From: Geosiphon pyriformis
Lineage: Eukaryota > Glomeromycota > Glomeromycetes > Archaeosporales > Geosiphonaceae
Assembly: GCA_016748015.1 (NCBI GenBank)
Contig: JAAOMT010000727.1
Location: 279,689 to 343,688 of the forward strand
DNA length: 64,000 nucleotides
Direction: 5' to 3'
This document shows positions 1 through 10,640 of this stretch, piece after piece. The position numbers were made by a program, and so were the translations under genes. The notes beneath the pieces are model-generated. The model saw nothing but the letters and a program-made list of their open reading frames with translations, had not been told where the DNA came from and ran no database searches. Within the stretch, counting starts at the first letter, position 1. Each line of letters begins with the position of its first letter.

Positions 1-1186
1 GTATTCGGATTGCAAGTGTTTAGTAAGTTTTACTTAATAATTTTCAGGAATAATGGAGCTGTTTTAAAGTAATTTAAGTAATTCTGATATTAAATCTTTT
101 AATGTACATCTTAGGTTGGAAAGCATATATTTATGCCTTGGATATGCCACATAAGCATCTTTACCGTTTCGAGAACATGATCAGCTTCGACATTCCACGA
201 TTGCCTAAGGATTTGCTATCGTTACCACTAATGATCCATTCACTTATGTCATTAAAGGTAATATATGCTATTGTTAAAGAGCCGGTATCTATACTGCAGA
301 AATCTAATGTTAAATTTAATCAGTCTTGAATAGATCAATCGGTTATGATTTTGGAGGAAATAACAATATCATCAATACGGACTTCGCGCCAACTTAAGTT
401 AATCCCAGAATCATCACCTTCTTTATTCATTGGACACACCTGAAAAGCCCAAGAAATTCAAACATCCAGCTCAGTGATAAATGTCACGTTGATCACTTAA
501 TATTATTAAGTTTTGAAATGAAAAGGCCATAAAACATGCTTGTCATCATCCAAAATAGTGTTAACATTAACGGATTATGGAGATGAGTAATACAGGCATG
601 TAGACTTGCTAATTCGAATTATTTCTAATTACTTCATTGATAGTATTTGCAGTTTACATATCCATGAAGGTTTTGCCAAATTTTTATGTGCCTTATTTTT
701 TTCGAAGTTAGCTTATGGTTCTTCCTAATTGTCTTATATACTAATTAGTAGTATCTTCTAATGTCATTGATTTTAAATCTAGTAATAATGATTCTTCTAA
801 ATTAATATAATAAAAAATGTTATTAATTTGAAAACTAGAATTTAAAAAATATTAAAAAATATTTTTACCGAAATTTCGAGATTTAATCATTTAAATAATC
901 GGGAAACTCGTCTTTGAATCATTTAAACTTTAAAGGAAACTAGAATCCCGAATTCTCATTCGATTCAAATTTGTAATTAAACACGTCAATATACATTGTC
1001 TTATATTCTAAGATTCAGAAAATTTTTAATTGTTCATAGTTGGTGTTGGCATTACTACGGAGCTACTTTGAGGAGGCTGTGGATTTATTCTCAATCGAAA
1101 AGGTGGCAATTTTTGTGGTACTGGCAAATTTTGTGGTGGCGATTTTGGGTGCAAGATATCTTCCAAGTAGTGATCAAGGAAAAAGT
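1..1186. other. Unassigned DNA, possibly the only host-derived stretch
   Basis: This stretch is less AT-biased than the ghost regions further right. The longest open frame (102-329, +, 75 codons) has no motif I recognise and no supporting context, so I do not call it a gene. The part from about 1000 to 1186 can be read in two overlapping plus frames, neither convincing. No tRNA, LTR end or LINE tail is visible. It may be intergenic host sequence or a repeat too old to recognise. Confidence 0.4.
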
Positions 1187-1801
1187 TTAATGGCTCCTTT
1201 TGGAGATTATTATCGTCGTTTGGAGGCTGGGATTTTTTAGGGAGTTTTGATAGCTGGTTTGGATAATCATCAATTTTGTCGAATGGTATGATTCGGCCAA
1301 TGGCAATTGCCTAGAGCCAATAAACTTAGGAGTTGGAAGTGTCAAAATATTGTTATTGTCATCACCCAAATTATTAAAAGAAATTTTTTCCAGCTTGCCA
1401 CCCAAAATATAAATCCTAGTGTGCATCTTCCTAAGCATAGCCTCATTTATCACATCATCCATTTCTGAATTCAAATCTGCATAGCTAGTTTCCTCAGCAA
1501 ATGTGTTTTTTATATTCTCAACATCTGAGATCCCACTAATACTGCTCGTTTCATTATTGATTTCACTGCCCCAAGACCTTACAGGCCCAAAGCCATCAAC
1601 TTCTATATCACCGACATCCAGAGGGCCAGCAGATAACTCGACAACTTCACTACCAACAACAGACTTCTTCGGCTTCTTATATAACATACTATGTAAGTGA
1701 GCGCCTTTAAAATGCTTGTTCTTAATGCCAGACCAGGTCCCCAATCCAGCCAAATCAGAACCAGACCCACCAGCAGAAGAGCCCACTGGTTCTATAGCCA
1801 C
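1187..1801 (-). pseudogene. LINE ORF1 N-terminal fragment (family L3)
   Basis: An open frame of 204 codons begins at an ATG whose complement ends at 1801. It starts with a Gly/Ser-rich leader (residues about 5-20), followed by a Lys/Arg patch near residue 40 and an acidic Ser-rich stretch (residues 75-125). I recognise this as the N-terminus of the ORF1 (nucleic-acid-binding, Gag-like) protein of fungal LINEs that also carry a CCHC knuckle. Resemblance fades after about residue 172, near position 1285, and the remaining codons read as unrelated sequence, so this is a truncated end. The RRM-like and zinc-knuckle parts and all of ORF2 are missing. Bases 1802-1912 look like the element's 5' untranslated end, finishing in A and T runs. 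It is far less AT-decayed than the ghost LINE next to it, so it is a later insertion. Confidence 0.6.
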
Positions 1802-1924
1802 AAACAGAAGTGTATTAAAAGAAATAGTTGAAAGAAATAAGGGAAAAGGGAATAAAAAAACTATCTCTTTGTAAAAATTCTATGCTCTCATTGCGACCAG
1901 GGAATCAACAAAAAAAAAATTTTT

Positions 1925-4900
1925 TTTTCATTTATTATAACTGTAAACATTAATTATTTAATTGCAAAGACTTTAAATAAATTGTTGTTTGTGATTTTAA
2001 ATAAAAACTTTAATAAGAATAGTTCTAAAAACTCTACTAATTTCAATAAATGTTTCAGTTTAGATTTAGTTAACTTATTAATAGAAAGTCCAATTATTAA
2101 AACTTCTATATAAAAAAACTTCAAAAATATTGAAAAAACAATTAACTATGTGTTTATTTTTGCCAATTTTGTCAATATAATAATTAAATAGAATATTTTA
2201 GAGATTTTTAATTATTTTAATACAGATTACAGAATTGTTTTTATTTTAAGTGTTTTAAACAGTTTGTTAAATACATAATTATATTTTTATTGTAAATAGG
2301 CTAAGAAAAATTATTAAAAGTTTAATATTAAAAATGCTGTAATTCCAAATGAAATCAAATTAAGACTGTTATATTTAATACTGCTGCTATGTATTTTGAC
2401 GAATTTGTCTCTTTAAAAAAGTTTTAAGTGCAAATACAATATAAAATGTTGTTTAAAAAGTGGTTTATTTTGTAGCAAACAAAGTGTCGCTTAAATTTTG
2501 ATATAAAACCATAATAATGTTTTTACCAAGATCTTTTTTTCGTTTTAAAAATTATTAAAGCTTCATATTTAGGATCAAGTGTTAATTTAAATTATCTATT
2601 AAATTATTGGTTTTTTTTGATAATAATAATGTTTTTTGTATACAAAAACTTTTAAATTTAGATGCTAATTTTAATGTTATTAAATCTGTATTATTTAAGA
2701 TAAGAAAGTTTTATTGTGTATTTAAGCTTGCTAAATCTCAAAAAGCTAAAGATACAATAATTAAGACTAGTATTAATAAACAAATAAAAGATTTTAAGAT
2801 TAATAAAAATCATATTATCAGAAATATTTTAAAATATCTTTTTTGGAAAATGGTTTTGAATTATTTAGTTGTTAATAATAAACTGGTTTTAAATTCTAAT
2901 AAGATTAAATTTAAGTTAGATATTCTTAAAAAAAGACATAGATGTTAATAATTTTCTAACTATATAAATAAGAAAAAGTTTTAATTAATATTAAACCTAT
3001 TGTTTTAATTAAAACTATATAAAAAATTCTTTTTAATAAGATTTTTTTGGCTTTTAATACTTTTAATATTCTTTATAAAGATAATTTTTTTGTTTTAAAA
3101 AGTATTACAACTCAATTTTTAATTTTTGTGGTTGAATTTGTAATAAAAAATACTTTGAAAAAGAATTATAAACTCTAATTAGTTTTATAAAATATATATA
3201 AAACATACAACTTAATTAATTAACATTAATTGAAAAATAGTTTTGTTTAAGTTAAGTTATGTTTTAAGTTTATTAGATTTTTTAAAAGTATTTACAATAA
3301 TAAACTTAATTGTATTATAACAAACTATAGTTTGACTAATGAGTATTATATATATAATAGTTTAGACCAAGATAAAATATTTTTTTCACTTTTTTGACAA
3401 ATTTTTTATGATCTTTTTTTGTGTAAAGTTAAAAGACAAAAAGTTTGTGTAACTATTAAATTAATATTAAGTTTTTTACCAATATCAAACAAGTCAAATA
3501 CCAAATCAATTTAATTTTTTTTCTTGTTACTAAAGCTTTTATTAATAATTTAATTTAGATAAAAAACAATTAAACTGCTATTTAATATATTTTAGATATT
3601 ACAAATAAGTTTTTTTAAGTTAATAATATCTTAAGTAATAATAAGACAAAATAAGTGTTTTTTTATTATTAATTAGCAGCTTACTGATATTAATAGCCAA
3701 AAAAAATAAATTTTACAAATATTCAAATATTTTTTTATTATTAAATAGTTTATTTAAACTTAGTTTGATTAAAATATACTTAAATATCAAATTTTTGCTA
3801 ATATAGTATTAAAAAAGTTATTTTAAATAAACAGTTTTTATATTTGGTTTTGGCTATTTTACAGTTTATTATTAGTATAAAATATAGTTTAGTTTTATTT
3901 TTAAGAATATATATAATAAATAAAATATTTTAATAAAAAAAATTTGAAGTTAAAATTTGATTTTTTAAAAAACTTTTTAAATAATGCTATTTATTACTTA
4001 TTTAATATAACTTAAAAATTTTTAAATAGGTACAAATTAAAAATAAGATGACATTAATAGTTAATTTTTTGAATGCTAATAATATTCTTAATTGCTTATT
4101 TAATTATAGATTTCTGAATTTACAAGTTTTAAATTGGTTTTTTAATTATTTTTTGTAGTTTTTTGTTTATTTAAAAATCAATTTTGTTGACAATTTTTTG
4201 GTTGAAATTGTAAAAATTTTCTAGAAGTACAATATTTTTTTACATTTAATTTTTTTTTAATCTTTTATTTTTTTAGCAGAATTTTAATGTTTTTTACTTA
4301 TTTAAGAAATTTGATATTGCTTTTATTAAGTAGTTTTATACTAAGAAAAAATATATTTTTAACTGAAAAAATATTATTGTTAAAAAAAAAGATTTTTAAA
4401 AACCAGTTTTTATTGGTTTAATTTAATAATTACTTATCTAAATAATATAGCTTTTTATTATACTACTTTATTTTTAGTTATAAGCTATTAGTTGTTTAAT
4501 GTTTTTAGTTTTAATGAATTTTTAGTAATAAAAAAGAGTTTGTTTAATGTCAATTTAAATGTTTTAATATTTACATTAATAATTTTTTGAGAAATTTAAA
4601 TTTTTTTAATATAAAAAATAGTATTACTGTATTTTTTTAAGAATTTAAATTTAGTTATTAGTATTAAAATATATAGATTAGTTTTTTTTATATTGGCTAA
4701 ATTACAATTATTGTATTAGTTTTCAAATATATTTTTTTTTATGTAATTATGATAAATTTAAACAGTTAAGTTGTTTTAAATATATTTTTATCTAAATTGG
4801 TCTTATTTGATTTTTGTAATTATTATTAACTGAAAAGATATTATATTTTAAACATAATTAAAAATTAAAACTTATTTAGATATTTTAAATAATAATAAAG

Positions 4901-5704
4901 CTAATAAGTTTACAAGTACTATATTTTTTTTAAATTTAATACTACTAATTTAAATTTATAAAAATATTTTAAGATTAATAATATGGCTATTTTAAAAAAT
5001 ATTTAGTATTTTGTTTATAATATTTTTAAAATTGTCAATTATATTTGCTAAAAAATTAAATTAATATTAAAATTTTAAATAATTATTTATTAAAAAATAT
5101 TAATTAAGTTAGATTATTTCTAATTTGGTATTTTAATTTATATATAATTTCTGGTTTTATAATTAAATTTACTGCTGATTTGTATTTATATTTTTATTAT
5201 AATAAAATTAAATTCTTTAATTATTTTTTTTTATGTAAAATAAATTTTAATACTTGTAAATAACTGTTAAATTTACATATTACTCTTTAAAAATTTATGT
5301 TAAATTTATAAGAATTATTATTATGTATATTATAAAGATTTTTTTATACATATTTAATAATACAATATATATAATTTTAAGTAAAAATTTTATTTTTAAA
5401 GAATAATACCAAGAATTTTTCTTTGTTTTTGAAAATACTAAAATTATTGTTTATAAAATTGTGAATTTTGTGTATAGTTTTAAAATAATTTATTAAAAAA
5501 AATTTAACTAGTCTATTTTAAATTCAAGATAATTATAAAAAAAATAGACTAATATTTTTTAATAGTTTTATACATTCTATAACTAGTGATTTATCTTTTT
5601 TGTTTTTTAATAATATTATAAAATTACTTGAAATTATTAAAATATTTAACATGAGTTTTAATATACATAAATTGTGTTTATTTTTTTTAAGTATTAATAA
5701 TATA
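1925..5704 (+). pseudogene. Ghost LINE ORF2 (family L1), extremely AT-decayed
   Basis: No long open frame survives, but reading the plus strand codon by codon beside the better preserved L1 copy (minus strand, 47500 down to 22757) gives a nearly continuous match. Landmarks in order: endonuclease C-terminal part with its Asp-Phe-Asn region (about 1930-2160); the linker with the Asn-Tyr-Phe-Asn-Thr stretch (about 2230); the RT N-terminal region (2600-2940); the RT core with a Leu-Asp-Gln-Asp start (3360-3480); the Lys-Gln-Phe-Leu-Tyr-Leu-Val stretch (about 3820); the thumb/connection (3950-4400); RNase H (4540-4760); and the C-terminal domain (5130-5690). Frameshifts and stops are numerous. Differences from the L1 copy are overwhelmingly G/C to A/T. 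This is a dead, ancient insertion kept legible only by AT-rich codons. The 5' part (ORF1 and the endonuclease start) is missing. Confidence 0.75.
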
Positions 5705-5815
5705 ATATTGTCTTATTTGGTTTAAATAACTAATTATATATAGAAAATATATAATTTAAATTACTTAATTTAATATATTATTTAACATAATATTTAAGTT
5801 TTATTTATTAAAAAA
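5705..5815 (+). repeat. LINE 3' tail (decayed copy)
   Basis: This matches the tail shared by the LINE copies at 14570-14660 (+), 17414-17530 (-) and 22645-22745 (-): an ACATGTAGAAA-like core, about 35 bases, then a TTGATATATTGCATTA-like block. Here both blocks survive with C and G mostly changed to T and A. It directly follows the ghost ORF2 C-terminus and ends in an A-rich run, so it marks the 3' end of that element. Confidence 0.6.
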
Positions 5816-6034
5816 AAGTAATTTAAATATTAAAAATATAAAATAAATTTGTTAATTTATATAAAATAAAAGTTTTTGATAAAATATACAAGTTTAATAG
5901 TTTAAAATAAATTACAAAAAAAATATTATTTATATATAATAAAATAATTTTTATTTAATTATATATAATTATATAAAATATAATTAAACTACAATTATTA
6001 TTTTTTTTAAATAATACAATTTTTGTGCAAATTA
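5816..6034. other. AT-rich spacer
   Basis: Very AT-rich sequence between the tail of the ghost L1 element and the first readable codons of the ghost L2 element. It probably contains the decayed 5' untranslated end of L2. I see no gene or repeat in it. Confidence 0.4.
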
Positions 6035-6672
6035 ACATAATATAAAAAAGTTTTAAATATTATTTTTATAATAACTAATAAAATTTTAACAAAAAAAATT
6101 TTTTCTATTGTCTAAACAATTAAACAAAATATTTTGGCAATATTTTTTTTAAATATTAATAATAAAAAGCTGTTTTTATAGCTTTTAAAACATATTTTTA
6201 CTTTTAATTAGTAGTTTTTTTCTAATTAAAATCTTTTCTAAGAAATATATTTAAGTTAGTTTTAGTATTGTTTTTATTTTCTTCAAAAACCCAAAAATAT
6301 TCAACAATAAGCCAGTTAATAAGCTGATTTTTTATTATTATTATTAATACTACTACTATTTTTTTACAAATAACCAGAAAAACCAAAAAATCAAAAAAAC
6401 AGCAGTTACTTATATTTACTGTTGTTATATTGACTTTTTTTATAGTTTTAAATAAGATTTTAGATATAATTTCTTTAGCAGCAATCAGTTTTTTTTCTAA
6501 TATAAACAATAATAACAATAATATGTCTTTTATAATAAGCCAAAATTAATTATTAGTTGTATTACCAAATATAATGTCTTTTAACAAATTATTGCTAGTT
6601 TTAAAACCAAAACAATTTATTAAATTACTTAATCTTAAAAATTAGACTGATTAAATAAAAACTAAAACAAAA
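6035..6672 (+). pseudogene. Ghost L2 LINE ORF1, N-terminal part
   Basis: The plus strand can be read codon by codon against the better preserved L2 ORF1 on the minus strand (20500 down to about 19860). Matching landmarks: an Asn-Lys-rich start, the Pro-Lys-Ile-Phe-Asn-Asn block followed by Pro-Val-Asn-Lys-Leu-Ile-Phe (about 6285-6330), and the Leu-Val-Leu-Lys-Pro-Lys-Gln block then Trp-(Ala)-Asp read as stop-Thr-Asp (about 6597-6650). Almost all changes are G/C to A/T. The match stops at about 6672, where gypsy copy A1 begins. The continuation of the same element is at 13747-14570, so the gypsy block 6673-13746 splits this LINE. Roughly 200 codons of the middle are absent and were probably deleted with the 5' end of A1. 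Confidence 0.6.
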
Positions 6673-8361
6673 TTTTGAGTCCAATAAACAAGTCTGCTTG
6701 GAACATAATATTTTGATCCCAAACATTTATATTCCAGAAGAAACAAAAAAAGTCCAAGTTACTTTTTACAACCCCAATAATTACTCCATAATTTTATTAA
6801 CTAATTTAGAAATTGGAGTTATTCACAGTAATATATTTTAACAAGAATTACCCCAAACAGTCCCCGATTTCTCTGAAATTATTGGACATTTACTACCAAA
6901 AATCAACCCAAACCCTAGCTCTGAAAACTACCATATTGTCATAGAAAAACTATCTTAACATAGGACAACTTGAACCACAACAACGGAGCCAGCTCAAGGA
7001 GCTAATTGCAGAATTTGTTGATATCTTTGCTGAAAACAACAATGACTTAGGAAAAACCGATTTGGTCCGACACCAAATTTATATAGGAGATGCCAAACCA
7101 AGAAGACAACAAGCATATCGAGTTGCTCCAGAAAGCCACCAATTCATCTGAGAAGAAGTACAACAAATGCTTAACAATGGGCTCATCCAACTCTCCATGA
7201 GTCCTTGGACTTCACCTGTAATGCTAGTTAAAATAAAAATGGAAAGATACAATTTTGTGTTGACTATTGACAACTCAACAGTATTACAATTGGAAATGCC
7301 TACCCCCTTCCCTGAATTGATGACATGTTAAATGCCCTTGGAAAATCCAAATACTTTTCAACACTAGATTTAGAAAGCAGTTACTGGCAAGTTGCTATGG
7401 ATCCCAAAGATTGCCCCAAAACAGCATTTACCACTCAAAGCAGAAATTATGAGTTCAATATAATGCTTTTCGGATTATGCAATGCACCAGCAACATTTCA
7501 GAGATTAATAGATATTGTGTACCAAGGACTTTTTTGGAAGTCAGTAGTTGTTTATCTTGATGATACTGATATTTATTCTCCATCATTCAAATTACACTTA
7601 AAACATCTGTGAGAAGTTTTTCAACAATTACGAAAAACAGAACTAAAACTCAATATCAAAAAATGCTATTTTGGAAAAACAAGTCTGGCCTTTCTTGGTC
7701 ATATTGTTAGTAAAGATGGAATCAAACCAGACCCTAGAAAAATCAGCATTGTCAAAAACTTCAAAACTCCTCGAAATACTACAGAACTAAGAGGATTCAT
7801 AGGATTAGCATCCTACTATCAGAAGTTTATCAAAAAATTCTCAGAAATTGCAAAACCCCTTAACCAGCTCACTACCAAAAATGTTGAATACAAATGGACT
7901 ACCAAACACCAAAAAGCTTTTGAAATTCTCAAGGAAAAACTGACAACAGCTCCAATCCTCACCTACCCAGATTTCAGCAACTGATTTTGACTAGCTACAG
8001 ATGCTTCATATACTGCCTTTGGTGTCATCTTATCACAACTAGATGACAACAGAAATGAGCGAGTAATTGCTTATGCTAGCAGAACATTAAAACCAGCTGA
8101 GAAAAACTACCCTGCCACAGAACTAGAAACAGCAACTGTAATTTGGGCCTTACACCACTTTAACCTTTATTTCAGGCTTAAGGAATTCGATATTATCACT
8201 GATAATATTGGACTCAAATGGCTTCAAAACAAAAATACTTAGCTGAATGCAAAACAAACCTGATGGACAGGATTTCTAGCAAACTATCGATACATAGTAC
8301 ATCACAAACCAGGAAAACTTCACACCAATGTTGACTGTTTCTCCAAAATGAGACAAGATTA
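6673..8361 (+). pseudogene. Gypsy A1 pol: pre-RT linker, RT and RNase H
   Basis: The order is a linker matching A2 28370-28680, an RT start near 6960, the palm, and RNase H ending at the stop near 8361. The RT active site Tyr-Leu-Asp-Asp is intact at 7553-7564, preceded by the Phe-Gly-Leu-Cys-Asn-Ala-Pro block (about 7470). The RNase H region keeps Ala-Thr-Asp-Ala-Ser (about 7998) and the Glu-containing block (about 8110). Lesions seen: stops where Gln, Arg or Trp is expected (about 7149, 7611, 7981, 8241) and one frameshift near 7230-7235, just before the conserved Phe-Cys-Val-Asp-Tyr block. The catalytic chemistry was therefore present in the ancestor, but this copy cannot make a full-length enzyme. 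Confidence 0.8.
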
Positions 8362-8599
8362 GAAAACACAAAAACCAACACTTAACTTAACCAACCAAAA
8401 GAGCCAACAAACAATGAATTCGGAAAACTACAACGATCTCAAACAATATTTGAAAACATTAACAATCCCAACAAATTGGTCTCCAGATAAAAAACATTGA
8501 CTACAACAACAAGCCAAACAATATTTTCTACACAACAACATTATTTATTATCAAAATTTCAAAAACCCAGACAAACCACTCAGATTAATACAAGAACAG

Positions 8600-9799
8600 G
8601 AAAAAGAGACTATATTATACAACATGCACTCAGATCTTTCATCAGCACACTTTGGAAAAGACAGCACCACCCAAAGAACACTAGAATACTACTTTTGGCC
8701 TCGAATGAGAAAAGACATTCATGAATATGTCGAATCTTGTAATAGTTGTCAAAGAAGAGGAGAAACTCGCCCTATAGAACTTTTAAACCCAATTAAAGTT
8801 GGACAGCCTTTTGACAGAGTTGGTATCAATTTAGTTGGACCACTACCTATTACAAACCAAGGAAACTGTTATATTGCAGTAGCCATAGACTATTTCACCA
8901 AATGGCCTGAAGTCAGAGCCATTCAATGAACAGATGCAAAATCAGTAGCACTTTTCATCTATGAAGACATCATTTGTAGACATAGATGCCCAATAGAACT
9001 TTTATCTAATCAAGGAACACATTTCATGAACAATTTAATCCAGGAAATTTGTGGACAATTTAATGTCAAGAGACCATTATCTTCACCCTACCATCTACAA
9101 ACAAATGGACTTGTAGAACGTTTCAATAGAACATTGTGTAAATCATTAGCCAAAGTTTCAACCGATTTTGAGCAAGAATGGGATCTCTTTATTCCATCAG
9201 TGTTACTAGCATATAGGACACTAAAACAAAATACCACGAAACACACACCATTTGATTTAACTTATGGAAAGATGGCAATGTTACCAATTAGTTTCACAGT
9301 GGAAACATACCCAGCACAACCAATCAATGAAAACAATTTCCAGGAAACGTTTCAGCGAAGAGCCTACACTTTGCTTAGCACATTGGAAGGAAAACAACGA
9401 ATAGCAGCCACCCATATTAAACACTCCCAAGCTCAACAAAAAGAATGGCATGATAACAAATTGCCTCCAGTCACCAATGAATTTAAAATTGAAAACAAAG
9501 TTCTCTTACACAGAACTAAAGCTGAAAAACAATGGAGTGGAAAATTTGAAAATAAATGGAATGGACCATTTTTTATTCATGAAGTCCTAAGCAATGGATC
9601 ATACAAGCTAAGACTTGATGACAAAATTCTAGCAAAAGTTGCACATAGAAATCATTTGAAACACTATAATTCCAGAAACAATCTTGAACCATTAATTCTA
9701 CAAATTAGTACACATTCTTCTTTAATCAATCCCAAAGACATTCCCCAAAATTTAGAACCAATAGTTGTTATTGAACAGCCTTTTAACTTGAACACTTAA
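8600..9799 (+). pseudogene. Gypsy A1 integrase (H2C2 and DDE), damaged
   Basis: The N-terminal H2C2 zinc-binding module is visible at 8624-8757 (His-Ser-Asp, Ala-His-Phe, then Cys-Asn-Ser-Cys). The core follows with the expected Asp-Leu-Val-Gly-Pro and Ser-Asp-Gln-Gly blocks, but both catalytic Asp codons read AAT (Asn), at 8828-8830 and about 9008. The third catalytic residue, Glu in Leu-Val-Glu-Arg-Phe-Asn-Arg (about 9110-9130), is intact. A TGA near 8926 splits the frame, after which 9026-9799 is open for 257 codons. That last part includes the C-terminal domain with Trp-Ser-Gly-Lys-Phe and Asn-Gly-Ser-Tyr-Lys-Leu-Arg, typical of gypsy integrase tails. Both Asp-to-Asn changes fit G-to-A mutation and should abolish strand transfer. 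Confidence 0.8.
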
Positions 9800-9911
9800 T
9801 TTAAATTTATTATTATAGTTATCTTTTTATAATTTAGAAACAATCTCACAAAAACAAAACAAAAATAACATAAAAACTCATACACCAAAAATAATTTTCT
9901 TTTATTTCAAA

Positions 9912-10640
9912 TTGCTTATAATGACTATTCCTCAAAACATTCAACAATTATCCCAAAAACTAATGTTAGCTTTAAAAACAATACCCGAATTATCCATTAC
10001 TATTACTGGAAACCACATTAATTATACCCAAACAGAAGTAGTTACAAATTTAGCCCCAAATTCACGAAAATATTACCCATATAAGAAGAACACAAGAAGT
10101 TATACTAGAATTCACCTGCCAGAACTTTTAAAGCTTGCTTTAAAAGAAAACCTAATGCTCACTCTGATTAGTATTTCACCAAATGCTACAATTCAACAAA
10201 GACTTCAACTGTGTCTCAAGAAGGAAAACACTGAATATCCTCCAATCTATAGATATTTCTACATCGGAAAAACACTCTACGAACAAAAACTGAAACTTAC
10301 AACAGCAAACCTCACAAAAAAAGCCATTCAGAAACAACTTCACAATGAATTCAAGACAACAGCTGGATTAACAAACAGTCACTACAGGCTCAAAGCTGCT
10401 CTTAGACTTTATGACCTATTCCACATCTGTGAAAATGTACTACAAAACCCAATTTTTCAATTTTTGAAGATTCAATACATTAGAAAGCTCACAGAACTGA
10501 AATTTCAACAATTTTCAGACCAAATTTCTTCAATAATTTTGGATTATTATCTGGAAATGACAGACAGTACTTGGACTTTGATGGAGCTCAGTCTTGAGAA
10601 GGAAGTTATGTTACTAGACAAAATTAAAGATATTATTTAG
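9912..10640 (+). CDS. ORF3, unrecognised accessory protein of gypsy family A (intact)
   Basis: An open frame of 242 codons lies 112 bases after the integrase stop. It begins ATG-ACT-ATT; a possible earlier in-frame start does not align with other copies. I do not recognise the protein. Homologues occur at the same place in A2 (about 31672-32375), C (41699-42433) and B2 (54555-53905, minus). Shared features are an N-terminal pattern Ile-x2-Leu-Ser-x2-Leu with Ile-Thr-Ile about 15 residues on, a central Tyr-(Phe)-Tyr start near residue 115, an Ala-(x)2-Leu-Tyr helix near residue 165, and a C-terminus rich in Leu and Glu. There is no signal peptide or membrane segment, so it is not envelope-like, and no Cys/His cluster. 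It looks largely helical. The last codons and the TAG stop lie inside the 3' LTR, which starts at 10609. It is the only full-length undamaged frame among these elements. Confidence 0.6.
   Translation: MLIMTIPQNIQQLSQKLMLALKTIPELSITITGNHINYTQTEVVTNLAPNSRKYYPYKKNTRSYTRIHLPELLKLALKENLMLTLISISPNATIQQRLQLCLKKENTEYPPIYRYFYIGKTLYEQKLKLTTANLTKKAIQKQLHNEFKTTAGLTNSHYRLKAALRLYDLFHICENVLQNPIFQFLKIQYIRKLTELKFQQFSDQISSIILDYYLEMTDSTWTLMELSLEKEVMLLDKIKDII

Noticed and set aside
102-329. 75-codon open frame as a host gene
   Set aside because: No recognisable motif, no support from neighbours, and frames of this length occur by chance here.
1187-5815. Head-to-head LINE pieces as a twin-priming 5' inversion of one insertion
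   Set aside because: The minus fragment belongs to a different ORF1 family and is far less AT-decayed than the plus-strand ghost, so they are separate events.
9912-10640. ORF3 as an envelope protein
   Set aside because: No signal peptide, transmembrane helix, Cys pattern or furin-like site is visible in A1, and the B and C copies show none either.
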